From Bacillota bacterium (GTDB lineage: Bacteria > Bacillota > Negativicutes > Sporomusales > Sporomusaceae), in NCBI GenBank assembly GCA_023388195.1, contig JAEWGR010000043.1:1-64000 (forward strand): a stretch of DNA of 64,000 bases. Direction: 5' to 3'. The notes beneath the pieces are model-generated. The model searched no databases. It was not told the DNA's origin and was given only the letters and a program-made list of their open reading frames with translations. The position numbers were made by a program, and so were the translations under genes. Shown one piece after another: positions 17,177-24,679 of this stretch; position 1 is the first letter of the stretch; each line of letters opens with the position of its first letter.

Positions 17177-18745
17177 ATGATCAACAAATATGCGATCTTA
17201 TGTGCTGTCTGTCTGGGAACCGTTCTGAGCGCCTATGTCAGCAGCTGTGTTAATATTGCCCTCCCGAACATAATGGCCGCCTTAAATTTCAATATGGATT
17301 CGATTGTGTGGGTTTCGCTGGGGTATATGCTGCCCTATGGTTCAACCCTGCCGCTAACCGGCAAGCTTGGTGACCAGTTTGGGGCCAAGACGGTGTACAT
17401 AGTGGGGTTAATCCTGTTTACCGCCGCATCGCTGCTGTGCGGTATGGCCACAAATTCATCAATGATGATTTTGTTCCGGATTATGCAGGGCATCGGGGCC
17501 GGTATGTTATTGCCCAATGCCATGACGATAGTTGCCGAAACGTTTGACGCCCATGAGCGGGGCCAGGCTTTGGGCCTGTGGAGTGCAATGGCGGCTGCCG
17601 GCAGTGCGCTGGGACCGACAGTCGGCGGCTACTTAATCGAAATCTTTGACTGGCGCTGGGTTTTCTTTTCTGTGGGGCCGGTTTGTGTGTTAAGTGTTAT
17701 CTTCGCCTGGGCTGTAATACCAAAATCCGGCCGCAATGCCAGGGTTACTATTGATTATCTGGGGGCGGCTCTGCTGATTGCCGGTATTAGTGCCTTGCTT
17801 GTGGCGCTGAATCAGGGGCAAAAAGAAGGCTGGGACTCTCTGTATATTCTATCCTTATTTTATATGGCCTTTGCGGCGTTTGTCCTGTTCCTGGCTGTGG
17901 AATGCAAGGTGGTAAACCCGATGATCGATATGCGCTTATTTGGCAATGCCACGTTTACGGTGGCTAATCTGGTCGGTTTCATATCCTTTGTTGCCTTTTT
18001 CGGGGGAAACTTTTTATTACCGTTTTTTTTAAAATCAATCCTTGGCTACAACTCCACTACCGCCGGCCTGATGTTACTGCCGCTTACCGCGACTATGGTC
18101 GTGTTTTCGCCGCTGGGCGGGCGGCTGGCCGATCGTTTCGGATCCCGGCTGCCGGCCTTTACCGGTATTATGATGATTGCCGGTGCCCTCTTCTCTCTGG
18201 CTACCATCAGTGCCGACTATGCAAGGAGCGACTTCTTTTTCCGTTTGGCCCTCTTTGGAATGGGATTGGGGCTGACCATGTCGCCACTGACCAATTGTGC
18301 CGTATCGTCATTGCCACGGGATAAAATCGGCGTCGGCTCCGGCATATTCAACCTGTCGAAAATCATTGGCGGCAGTATGGGGGTGGTTTTTGCCGAAACC
18401 CTATTGACGCGAAGAGAAATATATCATACTGTGGTATTAAAGGAATACTTAAATCCCGCTGCTCATTCCGGGAACGAAATATTCCGGCTGCTGCAGGGTC
18501 TGTGGGGCAACCAGGGGATGGACAACTCCATGCTGCTGACAGCGGCTCATGGCTGGCTGACAGGTCAGGGGTTCCTGCCACAGCAGTATGTAATGTTCAA
18601 AGCGCTATTGAATGAAATGATTGCCCGTCAGGCAACGATTTTATCTTTTCAGGATGTGTTTCATACAGTTTCCATTGTGTGTTTTGGCGGCGGTTTGCTG
18701 GCCCTGCTGATTCGTCGGCAGCAGGTGCCGCCGGAGCGCCATTAA
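17177..18745 (+). CDS. EmrB/QacA-type (DHA2) drug:H+ antiporter
   Basis: A 522-residue major facilitator with about 14 hydrophobic segments. The family signatures are visible: LTGKLGDQFGAKTVY in loop 2-3, QGIGAGMLLPNAMTIV in helix 4-5 and GSALGPTVGGYL (motif C, antiporters) in helix 5. With the upstream EmrA-like adaptor it forms a pump that would span the envelope. No outer-membrane channel gene is present here, so a TolC-like partner must be encoded elsewhere. The substrates are unknown. It ends 18 bases before the usp gene. Confidence 0.92.
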   Translation: MINKYAILCAVCLGTVLSAYVSSCVNIALPNIMAALNFNMDSIVWVSLGYMLPYGSTLPLTGKLGDQFGAKTVYIVGLILFTAASLLCGMATNSSMMILFRIMQGIGAGMLLPNAMTIVAETFDAHERGQALGLWSAMAAAGSALGPTVGGYLIEIFDWRWVFFSVGPVCVLSVIFAWAVIPKSGRNARVTIDYLGAALLIAGISALLVALNQGQKEGWDSLYILSLFYMAFAAFVLFLAVECKVVNPMIDMRLFGNATFTVANLVGFISFVAFFGGNFLLPFFLKSILGYNSTTAGLMLLPLTATMVVFSPLGGRLADRFGSRLPAFTGIMMIAGALFSLATISADYARSDFFFRLALFGMGLGLTMSPLTNCAVSSLPRDKIGVGSGIFNLSKIIGGSMGVVFAETLLTRREIYHTVVLKEYLNPAAHSGNEIFRLLQGLWGNQGMDNSMLLTAAHGWLTGQGFLPQQYVMFKALLNEMIARQATILSFQDVFHTVSIVCFGGGLLALLIRRQQVPPERH

Positions 18746-18763
18746 ACAAAAGGAGGAATGAAA

Positions 18764-19207
18764 ATGCTCACATTTAACAAGATTTTGGTTCCCGTTGATG
18801 GTTCGGACAATTCCCGGCGGGCCTTGGAGTACGCCGGTTATCTGGCCGGACTGTGCCAGGCCTCTGTTGGCATCCTGCATGTTGTTAACCTGGCAGCAGT
18901 CATCTCCTCGGTCGGACAAAGCAATATGGGGGTCTACATTCCAGACCGCGTTTTTGAGAACCTTCAGGAATCCGGGCAGTTGCTGCTTGATGAGGCTTTA
19001 AACCAATTGCCGCCGGCCGTCCAGGCCGAGGGGTTTATGAAAATCGGTGCGCCGCCGGAAGTGATTGTGACATTTTGTGCTGCCAACGGCTATGATCTAA
19101 TCGTTATGGGGCGCCGCGGCCTGGGGACAATTAAAGAACTGGTACTCGGCAGTGTCAGCAGTTATGTCCTCCATCGTTCAGCTTGTCCGGTTATGGTTAC
19201 AAAATAA
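18764..19207 (+). CDS. Universal stress protein (UspA family)
   Basis: A 147-residue single UspA domain. It opens with FNKILVPVDGSDNS and ends with the ATP-binding signature GRRGLGTIKELVLGSVS followed by YVLHRSACPVMVTK, so it probably binds ATP. The ATG at 18764 is preferred because AAGGAGG (18750-18756) lies 7 bases before it; the ATG at 18758 is too close. It may be cotranscribed with the efflux genes. A terminator follows at 19227-19258. Confidence 0.93.
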   Translation: MLTFNKILVPVDGSDNSRRALEYAGYLAGLCQASVGILHVVNLAAVISSVGQSNMGVYIPDRVFENLQESGQLLLDEALNQLPPAVQAEGFMKIGAPPEVIVTFCAANGYDLIVMGRRGLGTIKELVLGSVSSYVLHRSACPVMVTK

Positions 19208-19226
19208 AACTGCAAATTTGTCTGGT

Positions 19227-19258
19227 AAAAGGTATAGGGGATGGCCTATACCTTTTTT
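19227..19258 (+). terminator. Rho-independent terminator
   Basis: AAAAGGTATAGG pairs with CCTATACCTTTT, followed by T residues. It ends the PadR/efflux/stress-protein unit. Confidence 0.88.
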
Positions 19259-19397
19259 ACATATTAAAAAGTATAACGGGTTTTTGTTTTTATCATAAAT
19301 AATAGCAGAGTATGTCCTTAAAGCTGCGGTCTCCTGCCAGGTCCGCCCCAAGACCGGTTTTGGCATAAGCTATTTTCGACAGGAAGGAAGAACGACA

Positions 19398-20627
19398 ATG
19401 GTTTTGCAGCGGGAGCAGATATTGCATAAACTGAAAACGCAGTTAAGGGTTACCGGCCATATTATCGGCGTGGCGGCAGGGGCCGGGATTACGGCAAAAT
19501 ATGCGGTAAAAGGCGGGGCCGATATGCTGCTGGCCCTTAATGCCGGCCGCTTCCGGCAAATGGGGCAGAGTTCGTTGGCCGGCTGGCTGCCATTTGCCAA
19601 CTGTAATGAGATGGTAATGGAGTTTGGCACGCGGGAGATTATTCCTCTGGCCGCAGAAATTCCGGTTATATTTGGCTTGAATGCCACCGACCCCATGATC
19701 GAGCTGGAACAATATATTGCATTAATCGGGGCTCGGGGGTTTGCCGGTATTAATAATTTTCCGACCATAGGCATGCTTGACGGGCAATTCCGGGAAGCAC
19801 TGGAGGAAGAAGGCATTTCCTTTGACCGGGAAATTGAGGCCATTCGCATTGCCCATCAGCAGAATCTGTTTACCCTGGCGTTTGTGTTTGACCGTCATCA
19901 GGCCCAGGCCATGGCCATAGCCGGGGCCGATTTAATCTGTGCCCATTTGGGCCTTACCAAAGGCGGTTATACGGGGGCGAAAAAAGTATTATCCTTACAG
20001 GCGGCCAAGGAGATTGCGGACGAAGTATTTACTGCCTGTGACGACGTTCGCCCCGGTATTATTAAAATGATCTATGGCGGCCCGGTAAAAATGCCTGTCG
20101 ATCTGAGTTACCTGTATAATAATACGCGCACCATGGGCTATATCGGTGGCTCATCTTTTGAAAGAATACCTTCGGAAGACGCGATTATCAATATAACCAG
20201 AGCCTTTAAGCAGACAGGACATCTTGCCCAGGACGAGCTGCTGGTAAAGATGATTGAGGGCATCAAAAATCATTATAATTATGTTGATTTTGTTAAAGAC
20301 TATGTTGCGGTTAACTACCGGCAGAAAGTCCTGTTTGCGGATCTGGCAAAGGTTGCTCATATCTCGAGGTCACATTTAAGTGCATTATTTAAAAAAGAGG
20401 TAGGCTGTACATTCTCCGAATACCTTATTCAGTATAGGATTAGCAAGGCCAAGGAAATCATGAAGGTCAAGCATATAAAACTCAATGAAGTGGCTCAGAT
20501 GACCGGTTTTAAAGAGTATTCGCATTTCAGCCATACCTTTAAAAGAGTAACCGGCGTGGCGCCGGAAAAATTTCTGAATCATAAAACCGCCGGTTCTGAA
20601 AGTGAACCTGAGGCTGAGTCTGAATAA
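19398..20627 (+). CDS. TIM-barrel (PEP-hydrolase-like) protein fused to AraC-type HTH
   Basis: A 409-residue two-domain protein. Residues 1-275 are a TIM-barrel of the phosphoenolpyruvate-hydrolase-like family (IIGVAAGAGITAKYAVKGGADMLLALNAGR, ADLICAHLGLTKGG, IGGSSFERIP). Residues about 300-395 are an AraC/XylS DNA-binding domain with two helix-turn-helices (FADLAKVAHISRSHLSALFKKEVG and LNEVAQMTGFKEYSHFSHTFKR). The barrel is homologous to the stand-alone protein at 21979, so it probably senses the substrate of that enzyme and regulates the UPF0261 pair downstream. The ligand is unknown. The start at 19398 follows AGGAAGGAAG. Confidence 0.88.
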   Translation: MVLQREQILHKLKTQLRVTGHIIGVAAGAGITAKYAVKGGADMLLALNAGRFRQMGQSSLAGWLPFANCNEMVMEFGTREIIPLAAEIPVIFGLNATDPMIELEQYIALIGARGFAGINNFPTIGMLDGQFREALEEEGISFDREIEAIRIAHQQNLFTLAFVFDRHQAQAMAIAGADLICAHLGLTKGGYTGAKKVLSLQAAKEIADEVFTACDDVRPGIIKMIYGGPVKMPVDLSYLYNNTRTMGYIGGSSFERIPSEDAIINITRAFKQTGHLAQDELLVKMIEGIKNHYNYVDFVKDYVAVNYRQKVLFADLAKVAHISRSHLSALFKKEVGCTFSEYLIQYRISKAKEIMKVKHIKLNEVAQMTGFKEYSHFSHTFKRVTGVAPEKFLNHKTAGSESEPEAESE

Positions 20628-20645
20628 TACATAAACACATGAAAA

Positions 20646-20675
20646 TCAGATAATTATATATATGATTTTATCTGA
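20646..20675. promoter_or_regulatory. Dyad operator candidate before the UPF0261 pair
   Basis: TCAGATAA (20646-20653) and TTATCTGA (20668-20675) form a perfect inverted repeat around a 14-base AT spacer. It lies between the AraC-fused gene and the UPF0261 gene and is a natural target for that regulator. Confidence 0.55.
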
Positions 20676-20749
20676 AAATACGGTATTGTTTTATTATAAG
20701 CAAGTTGCCGGCAGGAAACCGGCAATTCCTTAATGTAAGGAGGGATTGG

Positions 20750-21967
20750 ATGAAAACAGTGGCTATTGCCGGTACCTTTGACTCCAAGTATCTGGAGTTT
20801 GGCTACCTGCAGGAGATTATTCAAGGTCTGGGCTTACAGACATTTATGATCCATACCGGTGTTTTTCCGTCAAAGCTGGCAACCGATGTTTCCAATGAAG
20901 ACATTGCCGGCCTCGTGGGGGCTGATATCAAAACTATCGCTGCCAATAAGGACCGGGCGCAGGCCACCGAGGTTCTCTCCCGGGGCCTGGAAAAACTACT
21001 GCCTCAGCTTTACGCCGAAGGTAAGTTCGACGGCATAATCTCCTGCGGCGGCAGTGGCGGCACCTCGCTGGTGACGCCGGGCATGCGGGCCTTGCCGATT
21101 GGTGTGCCCAAAGTGATGGTGTCCACCGTGGCGGCCGGGGATGTTTCTATGTATGTCGGCACCAGTGATATCTTTATGTATCCCTCGATTGTCGATGTTG
21201 CCGGTTTAAACTCCATCTCGACCAGGATCTTTACTAACGCCGCCCTGGCCATCGCCGGGATGGTAAAGTTTGAAGTCAATAAGGTGCAGGAGAAGAAACC
21301 ACTGATTGCCGCCTCTATGTTCGGGGTGACGACACCCTGTGTTAATCAGGCCAGAGAAATGTTAGAGCAGCAAGGCTATGAGGTATTAATCTTCCATGCG
21401 ACAGGCACAGGCGGCAAAGCTATGGAAGGTCTGATTAGAGACGGCTACATCGAAGGTGTTTTTGACATTACCACAACCGAATGGTGCGATCAGCTCATGG
21501 GCGGTAATATGGCAGCCGGTGACAGCAGACTGGAAGCGGCCGCTCTTGGTCAAATACCCCAGGTAGTTTCTGTCGGTGCTTTGGATATGGTAAACTTCGG
21601 ACCGATTGCCACTGTCCCGGACAAATATAGCGGCCGTAATTTTTATAAACATAACCCGACCGTGACCCTGATGCGGACCACAGTGGAGGAAAACAGGCAG
21701 TTAGGTCTGGTCATTGCCGGCAAACTGAATATGTGCCGGCATAAGGCGGCTTTGTTGCTGCCGCTGCAAGGGGTCTCGATGATTGATGCCCCCGGCCAGC
21801 CTTTTTATGGCCCGGAAGAAGATGCCATATTATTTCAGACACTCAAAGAGAATATCACCAATCCGCTTGTTGAAATTATTGAGGTCGACGCCAATATTAA
21901 TGATATTGCGTTTTCCACGGCAGCAGCCCGGAAATTAATCATGCTGTTACAGGAGAAACACAGGTAG
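20750..21967 (+). CDS. UPF0261 (Tm-1-like ATP-binding) protein
   Basis: A 405-residue protein of UPF0261. It opens with KTVAIAGTFDSKYLEFGYL and contains the glycine-rich CGGSGGTSLVTPGMRALPIGVPKVMVSTVAAGD block and FHATGTGGKAMEGLI. The family includes the N-terminal ATP-binding half of tomato Tm-1; the C-terminal half of Tm-1 is a TIM-barrel of the kind encoded by the next gene, so the two bacterial proteins probably work together. The reaction is not known. The ATG at 20750 follows AAGGAGGG; an in-frame start at 20705 lies in non-coding sequence. Confidence 0.9.
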   Translation: MKTVAIAGTFDSKYLEFGYLQEIIQGLGLQTFMIHTGVFPSKLATDVSNEDIAGLVGADIKTIAANKDRAQATEVLSRGLEKLLPQLYAEGKFDGIISCGGSGGTSLVTPGMRALPIGVPKVMVSTVAAGDVSMYVGTSDIFMYPSIVDVAGLNSISTRIFTNAALAIAGMVKFEVNKVQEKKPLIAASMFGVTTPCVNQAREMLEQQGYEVLIFHATGTGGKAMEGLIRDGYIEGVFDITTTEWCDQLMGGNMAAGDSRLEAAALGQIPQVVSVGALDMVNFGPIATVPDKYSGRNFYKHNPTVTLMRTTVEENRQLGLVIAGKLNMCRHKAALLLPLQGVSMIDAPGQPFYGPEEDAILFQTLKENITNPLVEIIEVDANINDIAFSTAAARKLIMLLQEKHR

Positions 21968-21978
21968 GAGGCAGTTTT

Positions 21979-22806
21979 ATGTTACCAACAAGACAAGGGG
22001 TATTAAAGAAATTAAAAGCGGAAATCACTGCCGGCAACATTATTGTCGGTGCCGGTGCCGGTGCCGGTATATCGGCTAAGAGCGGCGAAGCCGGCGGTGT
22101 AGATTTAATTATTATTTATAATTCAGGGAAATATAGAATGGCAGGCCGGGGGTCGCTGGCCGGACTGCTGTCCTATGGGGATGCCAACAAAATTGTTGTG
22201 GAAATGGGCGCCGAGGTGCTGCCGGTAGTTAAGCACACCCCCGTTTTAGCCGGTGTGTGCGGTACTGATCCGTTCCGGATTATGGAAGTATTCCTCAAGC
22301 AGCTGAAGGACCAGGGCTTTGCCGGTGTTCAAAACTTCCCGACCGTAGGCCTCATTGACGGGGTATTCCGGCAAAACCTGGAGGAAACAGGCATGGGGTA
22401 TGACCTGGAAGTGGAGATGATCAAAAAGGCCCATGAACTGGATCTGGTAACTTCTCCTTATGTATTTGATCCCGACCAGGCTGTGAAAATGGCCAGAGCC
22501 GGGGCCGATATAATTGTGGCCCATATGGGCTTAACGACGAAAGGCACTATTGGGGCCCAGACCGCGCTGACCCTTGATGATTGTGTTGTTAAAGTCCAGG
22601 CTATTTGTGACGCCGGCAAAGCCGTAAATCCGGATCTGATTGTTTTATGTCATGGCGGTCCAATTGCCGAACCGGAAGATGCCCAATATATTATTGCCAA
22701 CACCCATGATGTGGAAGGTTTCTTTGGTGCCTCCAGTATTGAACGGTTTGCAACAGAAGTGGGGATTAAGCAGCAAACAGAGGCTTTCAAGGCAATAAAA
22801 AAATAA
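21979..22806 (+). CDS. TIM-barrel PEP-hydrolase-like protein
   Basis: A 275-residue stand-alone TIM-barrel. The N-terminal IIVGAGAGAGISAKSGEAGGVDLIIIYNSGKYR, middle GFAGVQNFPTVGLIDG and C-terminal HDVEGFFGASSIER are shared with the barrel of the AraC fusion at 19398. With the UPF0261 gene 11 bases upstream it makes a two-gene operon equivalent to plant Tm-1 split in two. The enzymatic activity is not established for this group. The ATG at 21979 follows TAGGAGG. Confidence 0.9.
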   Translation: MLPTRQGVLKKLKAEITAGNIIVGAGAGAGISAKSGEAGGVDLIIIYNSGKYRMAGRGSLAGLLSYGDANKIVVEMGAEVLPVVKHTPVLAGVCGTDPFRIMEVFLKQLKDQGFAGVQNFPTVGLIDGVFRQNLEETGMGYDLEVEMIKKAHELDLVTSPYVFDPDQAVKMARAGADIIVAHMGLTTKGTIGAQTALTLDDCVVKVQAICDAGKAVNPDLIVLCHGGPIAEPEDAQYIIANTHDVEGFFGASSIERFATEVGIKQQTEAFKAIKK

Positions 22807-22924
22807 AAATGCAGGCACCGGCAGTAAGCTTTTTAAGGGGATTCATATCAATACAGGCTTTACGAATTCAACAAGTGTAGCAAAGAAAGTTATACATATT
22901 TAGCGAAAATCGTGAAAAAAAGCC

Positions 22925-22962
22925 GAACTCCTGCCAAATCTTGTCGGATGTGGCAGGAGTTC
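22925..22962 (+). terminator. Rho-independent-like hairpin
   Basis: GAACTCCTGCCA pairs perfectly with TGGCAGGAGTTC over 12 bases. The downstream run is weak on the + strand (TGTATGTTT), and AAAAAAAG precedes it, so it may act in both directions. Confidence 0.65.
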
Positions 22963-23055
22963 TGTATGTTTATGAGAAATAGAATATAATCCAGAAGAAA
23001 ATCAGGGGTGATGAAAACAACCTACCCTAGAAGGATTTGATATAGGATAAGATAA

Positions 23056-23162
23056 GACTTGGCTTGGGCCAAGTCCCTTAGGACAACGGCATAAGCCGCC
23101 TGTGCCCTTTAGGGTATAGGTGTTCTTATGTCAACAGAATTTAGTCATAAATTCTGGCAGAT
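23056..23162 (-). repeat. Dispersed intergenic palindromic repeat, copy C (inverted)
   Basis: Read on the minus strand this is the fullest copy. It has a CAGAATTT/AAATTCTG hairpin, AAGAAC, CTATACCC, AAGGGCACAGGCGGC, GCCG, GTC, then a GACTTGG/CCAAGTC hairpin. It stands just before codY. The left hairpin differs in sequence from copy B but keeps pairing. Confidence 0.65.
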
Positions 23163-23195
23163 AAAAAATTTTAGCGAGAAAGGCGGGCTTGTACC

Positions 23196-23972
23196 GTGAC
23201 GACATTATTAAGCCAGACGCGGGAAATCAATAAACTGCTTCAGGAATCGGAAAAGGTGGATTACGATAAGGTTACCAGGCTGCTCAGCGATTTCATGTCA
23301 GCCAATGTGTATCTGATTGACAAAGAAGGGGTAATCCTGGGCCATGCTTTGTATGAAAGCTTTGAATGCGGCACCATATTGGAAGAGGTGCTGGAGCAAG
23401 GTCAGTTTCCGGAAGAATACATGAAAGTATTGCGCAGTGTGCGTGAGACCACTACCAATATTCGTCTGGAAGAGGGCTGCTGCGTATTTAGTGACCAATT
23501 GCAATGCCATGTCGGCGAAAAGTTTTCCCTTGTAGTACCTGTTGTTGGTATTGGTAAACGGCTGGGATCGTTGGTAATTGCCAAGTTCCACCATGAATTT
23601 ACCGAAAACGATCTTATGCTGGCTGAGTATGGGGCTACCATGCTGGGCATGGATCTGCTCCGGGGCCGGGTGGATAAAATGGAGGAAGACACACGCCGGC
23701 GGACCACCGTTCAGGTTGCCTTGAATACACTTTCTTACTCCGAACTGGATGCCGCTGTAAATATTCTCAGTGCTGTCGAGGGGGAGGAAGATTTAGTTGT
23801 CGCCAGCAAAATCGCCGACCAGGCCGGAATTACCAGGTCGGTTATTGTTAATGCCCTGAGAAAATTGGAGAGTGCCGGCGTGATAGAATCCAAATCGCTG
23901 GGTATGAAAGGCACCAATATCCGGATTCTGAACGACTATCTGATTGAAGAAATAAAAAAGAAAAAAAACTAA
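23196..23972 (+). CDS. codY: GTP/branched-chain-amino-acid-sensing repressor CodY
   Basis: A 258-residue CodY. Residues 1-150 form the GAF ligand domain (TREINKLLQE, FMSANVYLIDKEGVILGHAL). Residues about 195-250 form the winged helix, with the recognition motif ASKIADQAGITRSVIVNALRKLESAGVIES typical of CodY. It represses nutrient-acquisition and stationary-phase genes when branched-chain amino acids and GTP are plentiful. The start is GTG at 23196. It stands alone, with a repeat upstream and a perfect 15-base-pair terminator downstream, immediately before the nitrogenase leader. Whether it controls the nitrogenase cannot be told. Confidence 0.95.
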   Translation: MTTLLSQTREINKLLQESEKVDYDKVTRLLSDFMSANVYLIDKEGVILGHALYESFECGTILEEVLEQGQFPEEYMKVLRSVRETTTNIRLEEGCCVFSDQLQCHVGEKFSLVVPVVGIGKRLGSLVIAKFHHEFTENDLMLAEYGATMLGMDLLRGRVDKMEEDTRRRTTVQVALNTLSYSELDAAVNILSAVEGEEDLVVASKIADQAGITRSVIVNALRKLESAGVIESKSLGMKGTNIRILNDYLIEEIKKKKN

Positions 23973-24002
23973 GCGTGGCTGCAACTAATGTAGTTTCAAG
24001 TA

Positions 24003-24039
24003 GTAAGAACACCAAACTGCGACGGTTTGGTGTTCTTAC
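24003..24039. terminator. codY terminator hairpin
   Basis: GTAAGAACACCAAAC pairs perfectly with GTTTGGTGTTCTTAC around a 7-base loop. It is a 15-base-pair stem 30 bases after the codY stop, followed by GTTTGAG, so the T-run is weak. Confidence 0.7.
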
Positions 24040-24133
24040 GTTTGAGTGAAACAAAATCACTGCCGCTGTATATTTTTCAATAATTTAAATATTAAAAAAA
24101 TAATACACCTACCCTTTTCTGACGTGATTTTTA

Positions 24134-24167
24134 CTATATTCTTGTAAAAAATATTGCAAGAATATAG
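24134..24167. promoter_or_regulatory. Perfect 11-base dyad upstream of the anf promoter
   Basis: CTATATTCTTG (24134-24144) and CAAGAATATAG (24157-24167) form a perfect inverted repeat with a 12-base AT spacer. No T-run follows, so it looks like a protein-binding site rather than a terminator. It lies about 130 bases upstream of the -35 box, where an activator site might sit. Confidence 0.5.
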
Positions 24168-24297
24168 GGCATATCTCAAGCAAACACAACATATTAAAAA
24201 CTAACATAAACAAACTAAACCATTATAAATAAAAGACTTTTACATGGCTTTAATTTGCTTATGTTGTGGAATGCGATATTTATTTACTAAAATGTTA

Positions 24298-24326
24298 TTG
24301 ACTAGAACGAGGTTTTGATGTATCTT
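24298..24326 (+). promoter_or_regulatory. Promoter of the Fe-only nitrogenase operon
   Basis: TTGACT (24298-24303), exactly 17 bases, then TATCTT (24321-24326). The spacing and the position relative to a short terminator leader match the promoter at 33605 before the tonB operon. No acceptable sigma-54 promoter was found, unlike proteobacterial anf operons. Confidence 0.6.
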
Positions 24327-24345
24327 ATGTATAAATACTAATTCA

Positions 24346-24400
24346 GGTACAACGGGGTATCAATTAACCGTCTTAAGGTGCGGTTAGTTGATTTTTTTTA
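24346..24400 (+). promoter_or_regulatory. Attenuator leader: hexaloop hairpin overlapping a terminator (anf copy)
   Basis: GGTAC (24346-24350) and GTATC (24357-24361) form a five-base-pair hairpin with the six-base loop AACGGG. The terminator stem ATCAATTAACCG (24359-24370) with CGGTTAGTTGAT (24381-24392) and a run of T shares its ATC with that hairpin, so the two are mutually exclusive. The same arrangement with compensating base changes is found at 33658-33714. The loops of both have A at 1 and G at 4, the signature of ANTAR-protein antiterminator hairpins. Confidence 0.65.
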
Positions 24401-24425
24401 TACCCACAGACAGTAAAATAAAAAA

Positions 24426-24524
24426 TCTGCAGGATACCACGAATATCCGGCAGATGATAACTCGGCAAGATGGAAAACCATTTAGCAATCCAGTGACACT
24501 AGGTTTATTTGGGTTACCCATTTT
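24426..24524 (+). other. Tandem leader motif, unit 1
   Basis: A hairpin (TCTGC-GGATA, loop CCACGAA, TATCC-GCAGA; 24426-24454) is followed after 35 bases, which can form ATGG/CCAT, by CCAGTGACACTAGG at 24490 and a block ending TTACCCATTTT. The same parts recur in unit 2. I do not recognise the motif as a known riboswitch. Confidence 0.5.
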
Positions 24525-24635
24525 TGCGTTAACAAAATTAATCAATAACAAACTCATCACACCACAGTCAATTTCACAAAGCAGTGCAGCTTTAAAAATT
24601 GATTGTGCTGATCAGTTTACCCAGAATAACCGGTT

Positions 24636-24647
24636 AAGGAGGTGATC
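24636..24647 (+). promoter_or_regulatory. Extended Shine-Dalgarno match without a start codon
   Basis: AAGGAGGTGATC is a 12-base perfect complement of the usual 16S rRNA 3' end, between the two leader units. No ATG, GTG or TTG stands at proper spacing (only CTG at 24647 and ATC). It may recruit a ribosome to an unusual leader peptide, or take part in RNA folding. Confidence 0.4.
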
Positions 24648-24679
24648 TGTATCGGGTTAAAAACTGTACCGCAGCAAAA

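Noticed and set aside
23134..23156. CodY box upstream of codY (GAATTT-N6-AAATTC)
   Set aside because: The spacing and centre do not fit the 15-base CodY consensus. The bases belong to the left hairpin of repeat copy C.
24244..24260. Sigma-54-like promoter (TGGC then TTGC) before anf
   Set aside because: GG and GC are separated by 9 bases, not 10, and the rest of the consensus is poor. The sigma-A-type promoter at 24298 is much better.
24426..24454. ANTAR-type hexaloop in the tandem units
   Set aside because: The loops have seven bases (CCACGAA) and lack A1/G4, so these hairpins are not of the ANTAR kind.
24388..24645. 85-codon open frame through the nitrogenase leader
   Set aside because: It covers the repeated RNA motif, has no ribosome site, and its composition is that of AT-rich non-coding DNA.
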